Source: Cladochytrium replicatum
Lineage: Eukaryota; Chytridiomycota; Chytridiomycetes; Cladochytriales; Cladochytriaceae
Assembly: GCA_025526935.1 (NCBI GenBank)
Contig: JAHLKD010000013.1
Span: 434,001 to 498,000, forward strand
Direction of reading: 5' to 3'
DNA length: 64,000 nt
The notes beneath the pieces were generated by a model, which worked only from the letters and a program-made list of their open reading frames with translations, was not told the DNA's origin and ran no database searches. Of this stretch, positions 28,677 through 39,539 are shown in pieces (within the stretch, counting starts at the first letter, position 1; each line of letters opens with the position of its first letter). Position numbers and translations under genes: made by a program.

Positions 28677-31002
28677 CGAGGTTGGGGACCAAAGGTGTGG
28701 TGAAAACCACATTTAAGGTTTGCAACGAGTTCCTTTCCGCTTCAGTACTTCCTTTTGGTTCTTCTCGTTTGACAGACATTCTTGACATTGAGCTCGGAGC
28801 CTTCTCTTTAACGTCGGTGTGTGTGTGGGTGGGTGGGTGGTTGTTGGTGTGTGCGTGAAATTCTATACTTTCTGGCGCGTGATGCGTCACTTTGAAACTA
28901 ACCTGTTTATCATTAAGTGTACATTCCTTCCACCTCCTTTGGTTTATCTGCCGATTTGTTTGTCATTTCGTTGAGTCTCCAAATATTTTAATGTCGTCCT
29001 CGTTGAGGTATTGGATTCCTTAAGTTACCCATTTTCTTGAGAGTTACTTTCTTAAGACTTACAACACGTTTCTTCCCCGATCTACCTTTATTCACCTTTC
29101 ATATCAAATCCGCTCTCCTTCCTTTCTCTACACCGTCGTGTTTTCTTTTACACGAACCTCGATGTTCTCGAGTGTGGTTTGGAAACCATTCGGCACCTTG
29201 TACCACCTCGTCGCCTTGTCACCTCAAATCCATTTCTCGCATCAAACATCTAGCAAGATCTCATCTTGGATACAACGAACGCCTATTCCGTAGTGTGTGC
29301 CAAAACCCCCATCACTGCATCTTCGAGCTTTTAGTTATTTTTATCGATGTGTTTCTGTCCGAGGACCCCGGGATTTTGCAATCAGAGCAGCCTTCCTTCA
29401 AATCTTTCTTGTGGGCAATCTGGGATTGTTGCGCTCCTTTAACTGTTTGACTTCAGTGGCTTAATGGTTTGATGTTGGTTCGTTGTGTAGTTGGATATTC
29501 CCCCTGTTGGTGTATTGCTGCATTCAATTTTTCCAAAGAGAAGTGACAAAAAATGAACAAGAGAAACACTCTTCTGACCGATTAGTATTCTTCCAAATGC
29601 GCTTTCCTTCAGGTGAGGTCATCGGCGAAATCGTTGCACCTTGATCTTCATAGACTTTGTCCGGCTTCCCAAGACTTTTGAGTTCCAATGCCCTCACTTG
29701 ATACCCCATCCCTCGTCTTTCCCCAAATTGTTTCTCTTGAAGCGGAAAGGAACTTTTTTTAGAGTGGTGTGATGTGTTTCTGAAGGAACAAAACTGATGT
29801 CTTTCCGTTCTTTCGCTCAGATACTGACTCGTCCGCTCGAACTCAGCAGCGATACGGGAGATCGAAGCAGAGATTTCTACTTTCAGGAATGCAATGAACG
29901 ACAATAACGACGGGGATGGATGACAGGGAGAGTATGCGACCGAATGGCGAAAAGAAAGACGTCCCAGTGACCGAGGTTTGAAGCGGCAGTTCGCCAGAGG
30001 TTTTTCGCGATTCAACAAGACAACAAGCAGCGAGAGGGTATGTCAAGTTTCATCAGCCCACACTATCATCTCACGTCACTTCCAGGTGCACACAACCGAC
30101 TGGTAATCTCTATGCCAAATGTTTTTCCTTGGTGATTCCATGGATCAGGGACCGAGGATTGGTGCGTTCAACCGAGTATTCAGCTCCGGTTGTAACGTGG
30201 TCGCGTGAATGGGAAGAGAAGGTAATATTGGAAAGAGATTTCATTACAATTTGTTTAAACTTCGGTCTTCTGACAGGCTAAAACGGATTTGATGGATTTG
30301 CTTAACCAAACCTATATAATCAGAGTTGATGATATTTCGCATGACTATGATCCCGAAGTTATGGCACTTCGAGCGGCACGTGAAGCGGTCGTATTGAGAG
30401 AAAGCTACATGAATCGTTGCAGGCATTCTGTTATGAGTTATTCCTGAAATATTCATGGCGCAAAAATCCAACCTGAAAAATTTATTGCTAGATTCAAAGA
30501 GGGTACAACGATTCGACTGTTTCTTGAAAAATTAACTATAAAAAGAGGGCGTCAAGGATACTGACGACGCCCACCACAAACTTTGGCAAATTCGCAGTTC
30601 CGCAATTTCCAACAGAAGTTGTCGGTGTTGCTACACTTGACGCGGCAGACGGAGCGCTGCTAGCCGGCACCGTGCTGCTGGGCGACGTACACCCGCCAGT
30701 GAGCACCCCATATCTTGGCATAACGGTCCCGTAGAGCTGAAGCCTGATCTGCCAATGAGCCGGTGACCGCCAACCAGCTGCAAACGAGCTTGTCTTGGCA
30801 CAGTTCAATGTATGCGCTCACTTTCGCCTTCGAAGTCGAGGCATCGCTTGTAGATGATGTTGTCGCAGACGGGTATGTAGACAGAGTCGGATCGAATGCA
30901 TTGCGACGGGGCACAGGTTATGTGTCGCCTCCAATGTAGGTTGATTTGAGGGGTGACACGGAACCAGCCTACACGTGATCCTGTCAGAAACTTTTTGAAT
31001 TC
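28677..31002. other. Intergenic region, no supported gene
   Basis: Right after the BET stop lies 3' untranslated-type sequence with a GT-rich simple repeat. Frames at 29037-29450 (+) and 30018-29524 (-) are open but show no domain, signal or codon bias I can support. On the minus strand at 30914-30536 two overlapping frames carry a Ser/Ala/Thr-rich stretch (STVPASSAPSAASSVATPTT) followed by a hydrophobic end (LPKFVVGVVSILDALFL). That would fit the end of a GPI-anchored surface protein, but no complete gene model reaches it. Confidence 0.4.
28811..28856 (+). repeat. GT/GGGT-rich simple repeat
   Basis: A run of about 45 bp reads TCGGTGTGTGTGTGGGTGGG and continues with GGTGG and TGTTGG units in the 3' region of the BET gene. 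It is a low-complexity tract without further assigned role. Confidence 0.7.
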
Positions 31003-32931
31003 ATGTCGCAGCAGAAACTGACACCAGCGTTGCTGGCGTCAACAGCACCAGCAAAGAAGCATGTCTCGGAAATAGTAGAAGCAAATCTATCGAACCGTGG
31101 AATCACGGCCATCGACGACATCTCGGTGGCGGTCAACTTGCACAAGCTGGTTTTGACATACAATGGGATTAGCGATGCAAAGGCTTTGAAGGGCCTCGAG
31201 TACAATACGGAATTGACGCTTCTTAACCTTGCGAATAACAAGCTCACAAGCTTCGAAGGCCTTCAGACACTCAGAAAGCTTCTCGGTGAGTCTCAAAAGT
31301 TGTGCATTTGAACTTCTGACCCTGGTTCATATTTGAAGTGCTGAATTTGAGCCACAATGAGGTTAATCACATATCTCATCATGTCATGAACCTTACGGCA
31401 TTGAAAGCGCTCATCTTGAATCACAATCATATCAAGTTACTCGACAACCTTCAGAATCTTCGGAGTCTCACCACGCTCGGTAAGTTTTAGAGCTATTAAC
31501 TGTCGTGCAACTCTATCTCACTCCACACCAGTCGTATCTCACAACAATCTGGAAGAGCTCTCGGGAATCGGAACCCTTACAGCTCTGGAAAAACTTTCCG
31601 CTGCTCATAATAAGATCCGACTCTTCCCGGATCTGAGCGTTTTGAATGTGAACCAGACCCTAGAACAGCTGAGACTTAATGACAACAAGATCACCACACT
31701 CCCCGAAAAACTCCTTATGCCACTCGCAACATCGCTCAAGATTCTTGACCTGGGAAACAACCTGCTAAAAGACGTCTCTGCTTGTGAGGGACTCAGCTGT
31801 CTACGGAGCCTGGATAATCTTAACCTGAAAGGCAATCCGCTTACAAAGGAGGACGGGTACAGGGAGCGGATCTTGGGTTTGGTCCCGACATTGAGAATTC
31901 TAGACGGGGAGCGGTTTGATCCCAAGTATGTTTTCCGAAAGAAGTTGAAGGAAGGGATCAAGAGGCGTTTGGAAAACAAGGCGCGTAGGGAGGAGAGGAA
32001 GCGCGAAAGAGAAGAGAACGTTGAGGCGGGATCCTTATCGTCGGCGGAGGAAGCGTCTAGCTCTGATGGCGAGAAACGGTCCATAACGAAGAAACGGCGT
32101 GAAGGTGATAGGGCGGAAAGTGATCGAACAAAGGTGGCCGAGAGAAAGCGAGGTCGGTTAGATGGAGATTCTGAAACGGACCAACGAGACGACGTTGCGC
32201 CTTCAACAAAGCGCACCAAACTTGCTCCCAATCAAGCAAGCAAGTTCGAAGCCAGCAGAGAAAGGAAACAATCGAGTGATAAGGCAGACGAACGAGCAGT
32301 AAACGTGAACAGGAACCGCAACCAAGAACGACCGTCTAGAAAGAACCAGACGAACGAACCGGAGCCATTTGAGAGCGGTAACGACGAGTTTTTCATGAAT
32401 GGGCAACCAACAGCGGAATCCAAAGAATCGACGACACTACGAAAGCCAAAGTTTTTACCACTTCTTGCATCAGTGTCGTATCAATCAACTTCCGAGAAGC
32501 GAGATCAGGATGGAGCAATCAGCAAATCAGATAGGTCGAAAGCTATGAATAAGCGCGATAATTCTGCTGACGGGAAAAGGAAAAGCACCGCATCCCGAAA
32601 AACTGTTGATGACACCAAGTTTCCCCATGCGGACTCCCTTCCGCCAAAAGACGGCAAATCAGTGACAAGCGTGAAGAAAGACGAAGAATCTTCCGTAGGG
32701 CCGGAAAAGATTGCTGTGCTTAAGTTAAATGGGGTTCCAACTTCGAAGCCTGATGCAACGGAAGAAACTATTCGATCAGGAGTGGTGGCTGTGTACGATG
32801 TTCAGGGAAAGGTCAACAAACGCGGCAAGGGTAGCAGCACGAGTGAGAACGCTAAAGCGGTGATTGATCCCGCACAGTTTTCAAAGGGATCAGAGGCAGA
32901 GAGTGGAGTTCTGGTTGGCGGTTGGGATTGA
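31003..32931 (+). CDS. Leucine-rich repeat protein with long basic/acidic tail
   Basis: ATG at 31003 (MSQQKLTPALLASTAPAKKH). Two introns (about 31286-31338 and 31482-31533) precede a long last exon ending at TGA 32931. Residues 20-300 hold about nine SDS22-type LRRs, e.g. LHKLVLTYNGISDAKALKGL, LTLLNLANNKLTSFEGL, LKALILNHNHIKLLDNL, LEQLRLNDNKITTLPEKL and LDNLNLKGNPLTKEDGY. They are capped by YRERILGLVPTLRILDGERF, the LRR-cap seen in SDS22 and U2A'-like proteins. From about residue 310 the chain is Lys/Arg/Glu rich and probably disordered, with several nuclear-type basic clusters (KKRREGDR, KRGRLDGD), ending SGVVAVYDVQGKVNKRGKG and VLVGGWD. This suggests a nuclear scaffold. I do not recognise a specific orthologue. 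Confidence 0.82.
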
Positions 32932-34076
32932 GTTGGCCAATCATAGAATAGATGCTTGAATCTGATTGGCTGGCTTTTGCGAGTTAGACACCGTACCCCC
33001 ATTTTCTCGTCAGAAAAAGGCGACCACATATGGTCAACACGGCAGCTCCACAACAGTGGAATTACACAGATTCTTTAAAACCCTTGGAACAGACTACGAG
33101 GACGCCACGTACATTTAAGTCCCAATGATGGTGATGCGGAATCTGTCGAAGAGGGCAAACGACGACCACTGATCAGAAGAGATGAGAGCTACCAGTGAGG
33201 AAAGACTACATTTGATTCGGAACTCCAGCTAATGTGCCACCTGTGTTTCAGAACACTAGTATATCAAACGGTGGAGAAATAAATGCTTCTTCTGCCACCT
33301 GCACAATGACAACTGTTCGCATCGGAGTCAAGCTCGTACTATTTGCGCTCCTTGTGGCTGAATCTAGCAGAGAAGTCGTTCTTCCAACTCTCACTGCCTT
33401 CATTTTTCGCATGAATAAATGAACTTCCCGCCTTGGGAGGCGGGATTGGTTGCTAATATCTTTCATTATGTCAGGAGGGGATTTGTCGCATGTAGGCTAC
33501 GCTGTATCATGGTATTCAATCGGGAGACAGGTCTCATTGGGTTCTTTTGGCCACTTTGCTGAGAAAACAAATTCTACCCGCCAAGCACTCATTCTGACAT
33601 CCGTGATCTCTTTGGTCTCAATTGTGTTTTATGGTCTCTCTTTCGTCTTCCCAGCTGTGTGGGGTGATAGTCTTGACCCGGCCTTTCATTAGAATGTCGA
33701 CAGGCATTTTGGGAGTCGCGCGTGCATACCTCGCTTCTTCAGGAATTCAGGCTACATCAACTGATTCGAAAGTTGAGAGCAGTCTGGCAAAGTAAATCAC
33801 TTGGTCTGGCATGAGGCAGCCATGGTAGGAAATCTTTAGTCGTGGTTGCCGTGTTGTCAACATGTGTATGGGGTCTCCAGTGAATCTTTTCTTCCAGTCA
33901 TAGGTCTACTCTGCCAGTCACTTCAGTGATGTCACCTTCAGGGACCAACTTTGCCTGGCATGTGATAAGACCCAACCACTCCCATGTGATATTCCAATTA
34001 TTTATTCCCCATTTACTGCATCTTTTCGCACCCCATTATTCCAATTCAGCAATCCAGCGGTTAAGCACACTTCCAG
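32932..34076. other. Intergenic region with MFS relic
   Basis: Contains the MFS transporter relic at about 33306-33797, described separately, and the upstream region of the bHLH gene. Nothing else is recognisable. Confidence 0.5.
33306..33797 (+). pseudogene. Fragment of an MFS transporter (MFSD8-like)
   Basis: Three pieces in shifting frames follow the order of the first spans of an MFS carrier: LFALLVAESSREVVLPTLTA (33330-33400), then GYAVSWYSIGRQVSLGSFGHF with STRQALILTSVISLVSIVFY (33480-33650), then VLTRPFIRMSTGILGVARAYLA (33675-33750). The last part resembles the G.G.LGV.RAY.A signature of MFSD8/SPX-type carriers. The frame is broken by stops at about 33420 and 33690 and the remaining eight or so spans are absent, so this is a truncated relic. 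No GT-AG introns of normal size repair it. Confidence 0.6.
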
Positions 34077-35213
34077 ATGCAAACCCAGGCCTACAGCATT
34101 TTCTCGGAGGACGAGCAACGCCAGCTACACGACTTCCTCAACACTCTCATCTCATCGGCTCACTCACCACCTCCACAGCAAATGCTGCACGCTCGCCCAT
34201 CTCCCTTTCCCAACAACTACAGATACCCCACACTCGCTCCTCTCACGACGGCTTCAACATTCCATGCCTACCCCACTCGACCTCCACAAACAGTTTACCC
34301 GCCGCAGCTTCCAACTTCCGTTCAATTCCAAAATGCAAAGCTCGAAGAGTCTGCGGCGAAACATGTTGCTTATGCACAATCACCAGCTGTTCCACTCCCT
34401 AGCTACTCCCGTCCTCCGCACATCCAAAACGCGGCATTCCTTCCGACATCTGTGAAATTCCAAAATGAAAAGTTAGAGGAACCGGGATCCTCGAAAACAA
34501 CAGTAGCCCCATCCGTAACTGTTCAATATCCAGCCTACTCTATACGACCTCCACAAATTATTACTAGTCTGGCACTTCCCGCGTCTGTACCATTTCAAAA
34601 TGGGAAGTTGGAGGAACCTTTAGTGTCAAAGGATTCGCAGCCAACACCTATGTCAAAACCATCCAGTGTCACCACTATCTCTCCAGGGCGATCTGAATGT
34701 TCTCCTCCTACGCAATCAGATCCACAACCGAAGGGAAAGGCAGGTGGAGGGAGAGGGCGAGGGAAGCGGAAAGCGCAAGTTTCGGTCGAGGAAGGTGATC
34801 CTGCTCAATCAGTTGGAAAGAATGGCAAATTGCTTCTGACTGAGGAAGAGAAACGTGCAAATCACATCGAATCTGAAAAGAAGCGCCGGTTGAACATCAA
34901 AGTCGGTTTTGATCAGCTTGTAGAGCTCGTGCCTAGCTTGACGAATTGTCATCGATCCGAAGCTTTGATCCTTGAAAAATGTAGGAATCAAATTGATTGT
35001 GCATACACTGTATAAGCCTGACTGACTTTCGATGTTAGCGGTTGAGCATGTACGATATCTTCTTCGGCAAAGAGAAGAACTGAAGGCCCGTTTGACAGAA
35101 CTAAGCAAGAATCTTGGAGAAGATTGGTCTATCGATGAAGAGTTGGTATGTCGGTTTCAACGCACTGTAATGGAGCATTCCTTCTGATACTTCCTTTATA
35201 GCCTTTTGTATAA
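34077..35213 (+). CDS. bHLH transcription factor, INO4/MLX-like
   Basis: ATG at 34077 (MQTQAYSIFSEDEQRQLHDF). Residues 1-240 are Pro/Ser/Gln rich and hold three copies of a 15-residue motif (LPTSVQFQNAKLEES type). An AT-hook-like GGGRGRGKRKA follows. The basic region and helix 1 read EEKRANHIESEKKRRLNIKV with GFDQLVELVPSL; the His, Glu and Arg of H..SE.KRR are those that read an E-box. A 55-nt intron at about 34981 splits the loop; helix 2 continues with VEHVRYLLRQREELKARLTE, a short leucine-zipper-like coil. A second intron leaves a four-codon last exon (LPFV-stop) at 35202-35213. The closest known layout is that of Ino4 and MLX, which work as heterodimers on lipid and sugar genes; the partner is not in this window. 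Confidence 0.83.
34308..34619 (+). repeat. Three spaced copies of a 15-codon motif inside the bHLH gene
   Basis: Copies at 34308-34352, 34440-34484 and 34575-34619 encode LPTSVQFQNAKLEES, LPTSVKFQNEKLEEP and LPASVPFQNGKLEEP. Spacing is 132 and 135 nt. The intervening parts share YPPQ/RPPQ-type Pro-rich text, so the whole unit of about 45 codons was probably triplicated. Confidence 0.85.
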
Positions 35214-35310
35214 ACCATTTTAATATTTTATGCCCACCATGAGAATAATGTCAATTTTTGTCAAATATCAAGCTCAAATACACTATTGTTTGCTAGAATA
35301 CAAACAGGAG

Positions 35311-38033
35311 TCACCAACTGAACAGTTTGCGATCCCGGCGTTTCATCTCCCTCTCCCGTGCCCCATCATCCTCCCCTTCCTGCTTCCTCTTCCTTTCCAG
35401 CTGCTTCAGTTTCTTACTGATTGCTTCCTTTGCCGACAGCTTTTTCTTCTTGATATCGATTAGCGCTGTCTCGCCGTATTTGTCAAAGCCGATCGTGCCG
35501 TTGACGCTCTGATCCTGGCCTGCCGTGAGGCCAAACTCTTGGTTGACATCCTCGGCGATTTGTTGCCAGACTGGAGGCGGTTGGTTGGTGGACGAGGACG
35601 AGGACGATGAAGACGATGAAGCGTTTTGTGGGATGAAACCTCCCTCAGTATGTTTTTGAATAGGGTTGCCGAGATCATCGCTTTGGCATACCGGTAAGGC
35701 GGATTTTCGAAAAAAAAGTTCAAGTAACGGCCTTACCGAGGAATAATCTTGCCATGGTATGGGCACACTTCAGTGTCTCTTCGTGGGCATAGCTTCCCAC
35801 TTTTCAACGGTGCCCGACACATCTTGGTAATGCTATGAGCACAATATCAAGAGGTTCAACAAAATTGCATACGCGGTTGGATGGTTTTGTGTCTGAACCA
35901 ACATAAACTGATCTTTTCCTGAGGTTTTCCAGGATGTGCTCTGGAACGGGCGCATCCCCAGATCCGATACCAAAGAAATGGGAAATTTCTGTGGAGTGTA
36001 AAGCATCAATCGTAGGGCTTTGAGGATATCATTACCAAAACCGCTTGTGTTGAATTGAATATCGTTCTTGTCCCCTAAAAGCAAATTACTAGTGCTTTAA
36101 GAAGTGAAAAGTGAGATGCGTACAATAGTACAAATCTTGGCCGTATTCTACTACAGGTGCGATGCCCAATAGTCCTATCAACGCCGCGATTGAGAAACAT
36201 AAGCATACAATATCTGTAGTCACGTACGATTGAACTCCTCGTTGTTGGATGTTTGTTCGACACTCGGAAGTTCAGTAACTTCTTTCTCTGGAGTCTCATG
36301 CTGAGGCTGCAAGGGCACTTTGCGAGTGCTGGAACCCACTACCCTGCTGTCGAAAACATTTCCAAGCTTCCCGGTGACAACGTTCGGAGGTATATCTGAT
36401 GCGTTGAGCCCAGCCTTTGTCCCAGACGGTTCGACATTGCCCTTCGAGCTTCGTCCCGCCACCGGTGTCTTTCCCTTGTCTTCGCTTAAACCTGCGCTCG
36501 AAGCGTTTACCTTGTCATTGGGCACATATGGGTCAACAGGATTGAGAAGATCAGGTCCCGATCCTCCATGAGTCTCGACCTCTTCGAATTCCTCATCAGA
36601 GTACGAGTCCGAGTCGTCCGGCAGATCGAGAACTGCGTGTCAGCATTCAGTTGGAAACCATCGGTCGTTTAATTTTTAGATCTTTACCCCCTCGCGTTGC
36701 TTGATCCGGGCGGACACCAAGTTCCGCAGCCTTCTCTCTCGCACTCGCAATCGACTGCTTCAAGTCCGACACTTTTCGGAGATTCGCTGACATTGAGGCT
36801 TTATCCTAACGGAAAAGGTCGTTCAATCCGCATTTCCTTCTCCAACAGCCTCTCTGGAAACTCACCTCGTCGTCGGCTCTGATGATGGCGTCGAGTGCCT
36901 CACCGATCTTCACAGCGTGTTTTGTTGTGAGGACCTTGACACATTCACGGAGCGTTTGGAAAATGACGGTGTTCTCTGGTGTTTCCGTCACACTGGTGGG
37001 CTCTGTCGAGGTTGGGACGTTGATGATAAGTTTGTAGGAGGTAGAACCAAGGCCGTGCGTTTGGATCACGTCTCGAAGGGTGACGTTTTCAGATGAAGCA
37101 TGATTAGTTATTGTCGACACGGGAAGCATGTCTTCAAATGAAGGAACGAGAATTGAAAAACACTGATTCTGTGCCTGATCAGGACAGCGGATATTGATTG
37201 AAAGGTCTTACCATCCTGTTTAAGTTTTCGATGATATCATGCTCCAATTGATCTAATTCGGCCATGAGTATTTTATACCTCTCAGTTTTAAATGCCTTCG
37301 AACGCAACTGCACCACGCCGGTTCAGCAAACCTTCAAGAATGATTTCTCACCCTGACCTCTCGTGCACGCTGTGCTGCAGGTGTCGGAAAATGAATATCG
37401 TCGTGCTCTAAACTGACGCCCAAAGTTTCCTTGAGAAACTTTACACCAACGTCGAGCTGATCATAAAATGTTACACTCTGGAAAATAATGACACGTCCTC
37501 TCCTGACCTGCTGGTACGCCTCTCCAAACTTAGTATGCCATTCCTTGATTATCCCGAGTGTGAGCTGTAGCAGCTTCTCTGCCCAAGCTCGTGGCGGTGG
37601 TAGCGGGTGATCCTGGATACCAAGCGTGCACTGCAAAAACTCGGGAAACTTTTCAAGGCATTTTTCTCTGAACAGATGCGATCGCGAGAAGAGCTCGTCA
37701 ATGAGCTGGACGCAAGAATACCGAATCTGATCAAAGCTCTTTAAGTCTTTGCTGATTTGGTTCTCGCTCAAGTTCTACCTGAGCATGACGTTTCTGAAGA
37801 TGTGACCACACGAAATCGTGCGTTGCTAATACATTGTCGACCGGATTCTTCTTGCATGCCTCCTTGATGCACTTTAAGTTTGCTTCATCCAGTTTCAGCA
37901 GCCCTCGCGTCACGATGCGTTCGACCAACTCCTCGAGATCCAAATGCTCCACCTTTGGTATGCTCTCCCGAGCCCTCACACTCGCACCCTTCGCACTCCT
38001 CCCTCCTCGGGCCTTTCCATCAACTGCGCTCAT
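35311..38033 (-). CDS. UVSSA: UV-stimulated scaffold protein A orthologue
   Basis: Scaffold of transcription-coupled repair that links stalled RNA polymerase II to TFIIH. ATG 38033-38031 (MSAVDGKARGGRSAKG). The N-terminal VHS-like helical domain reads LDEANLKCIKEACKKN, IRYSCVQLIDELFSRSHLFR, FLQCTLGIQDHPLPPPRAWA and WHTKFGEAYQQ, followed by LDVGVKFLKETLGV. A helical piece LMAELDQLEHDIIENLNRM comes next. The TFIIH-binding region is marked by DVIQTHGLGSTSYKLIINVP. A disordered middle is followed by the C-terminal DUF2043 domain: KSGKLCPRRDTEVCPYHGKI with IPR, then DDLGNPIQKHTEGGF. A Lys-rich end (KKLKQLERKRKQEGEDDGAR) reaches TGA 35313-35311. Eight or more introns are needed; exon limits between 35830 and 36230 are the least clear. 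Divergent from the NADH pyrophosphatase gene, 106 bp away. Confidence 0.88.
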
Positions 38034-38139
38034 AATCCTGCGCCATTTCCCGGACCACGTTTATCCGCGAGCTCCTCGGCAATTCCCATTTCAAATCCGC
38101 GTCTCATCGTCGGTCCTGAGACGAACTCCAAGGATCCCA
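38034..38139. promoter_or_regulatory. Compact divergent promoter, UVSSA / NADH pyrophosphatase
   Basis: Only 106 bp separate the two start codons, which point away from each other, so both promoters must overlap or extend into coding sequence. No TATA box is evident. Confidence 0.5.
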
Positions 38140-39539
38140 ATGTCTGAACCAGACATCGACCGCATCCACTTCTTCTCGGACCTCCGTCTCGACCGCGCGG
38201 CCACATCCCGCACCGACAAGCCATTCATTGCGTCGCAGCTTGACCCGTCCTCTACCGCCCGCTTCGTTCCCTTCCAAAAGCTCAACCCACTCTTGATCAC
38301 GCCAGCTGGCTCGACGAAGAAATCAGGTCCCCTTGAGTCGGATATGTTTCGTACTCGCAGGTGTCGGAGTCGGTCGAGGAAGGCACGCTGGTGTTCTTGG
38401 GGTTGAGGGCAGATGGAGTCGGAGTTTGGGCGATCGAGGTAAAGGAGGGTGCAAACGTGGAGGGACTTGTCGGGAGTGTTGAAGGCGCGGAGTTTATGGA
38501 GATGAGGCCGGCGGCATTTAGAGTTAATCCGCAAGACGCGACGATTCTGTCTCTGGCGCGTGCAATGCTGGATTGGAACAAGAGATATGTGAGTTTGTGT
38601 GCGGATCTTTGGTATCCAATGCACAAGTTCCTTAATATGGACTTCTATGGGTTTAGGTCTTTTGTTCAATGTGCGGGGCGGAAACCGCAAGCGATCATGC
38701 GGGATGGAAGCGTGTATGTTCGAACGGTGATTGCGGTTCCAACAAAGGAGTACAAAACGTGTCGTACCCTCGGTATGTGTTTAAAAGACCAACTTTTTGG
38801 CTCTGCCGTTCATGCGAGTTCGTTTTCGATTCAGGACTGACTCGGTAGTTATCGCTTGCATCGTTTCCAAGGACGGGACACGATGTCTCCTCGGTCGACA
38901 GAAGAGCTGGCCCCCCAGGATGTAAGTTCCTACACTCCTGCAAGCTGGGTTGCACAATTTGCTGATCATGGCTTTTAGGTACTCTTGCATGGCCGGATTC
39001 ATCGAGCCTTCCGAGACCTTGGAGGTATAGGACTCTACTAAAATCTCGTAACAAAGTTTAACGCGCAAATAACAGGCCGCAGTGCGTTGTGAAGCACTTG
39101 AAGAAACAAGCGTCAAAGTCGACAGAGTTGTGTACCACTCATCGCAGCCCTGGCCCTTCCCTTCCCAGCTCATGGTAACAGAACTAAAAATACACTATGC
39201 CACACCTTAACATCAATTGTTCGCTAGATGGGATGCATCGCTTACGCGGTGGAGGAGAACATTGCTACTGCAGATCAGGAGCTCGAAGGTGAAATTTTCT
39301 CGGTGTTAAATGTTCGTCAATTCCTGATGTACTTATATTTAGAGGCGAAATGGTTTACAAAGGAACAAGTTTTGGAAGCCCTTAATCGCGACTCTACAAT
39401 CGACCCACGCTCGTTCGAGCCGCAGAACCCAGAGACATTACCGCCACTGATGCTGCCACCTAAGTACGCCATCGCGCACATGTTGGTGCGGGCTTGGGCG
39501 TATGGGAATGTCGAGCCGACGGCAACTGGCAAGCTATGA
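38140..39539 (+). CDS. NADH pyrophosphatase, NUDT12/NPY1-like Nudix hydrolase
   Basis: Hydrolyses NADH and NAD caps to NMNH plus AMP. ATG 38140 opens IDRIHFFSDLRLDRAATSRT, then ARFVPFQKLNPLLI, typical of the N-terminal domain. After an unclear junction near 38340-38361, the frame continues TLVFLGLRADGVGVWAIEV. After an intron the zinc ribbon reads FCSMCGAETASDHAGWKRVC with SYPR (the four Cys are present). The Nudix box is GFIEPSETLE|AAVRCEALEETSVKV: the metal-binding Glu residues are kept, while the usual Arg is Cys and the usual Gly is Ser. SQPWPFP, the family signature for NADH selectivity, is present. The end is TATGKL, a weak match to a type 1 peroxisomal signal; yeast Npy1 is peroxisomal. 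Introns also at about 38593, 38776, 38921, 39029, 39177 and 39291. Confidence 0.85.

Noticed and set aside
29037-30018. Candidate genes in the gap after the BET gene
   Set aside because: Open frames on both strands are of modest length, without domains, signal peptides or consistent splice sites; I could not separate them from chance.
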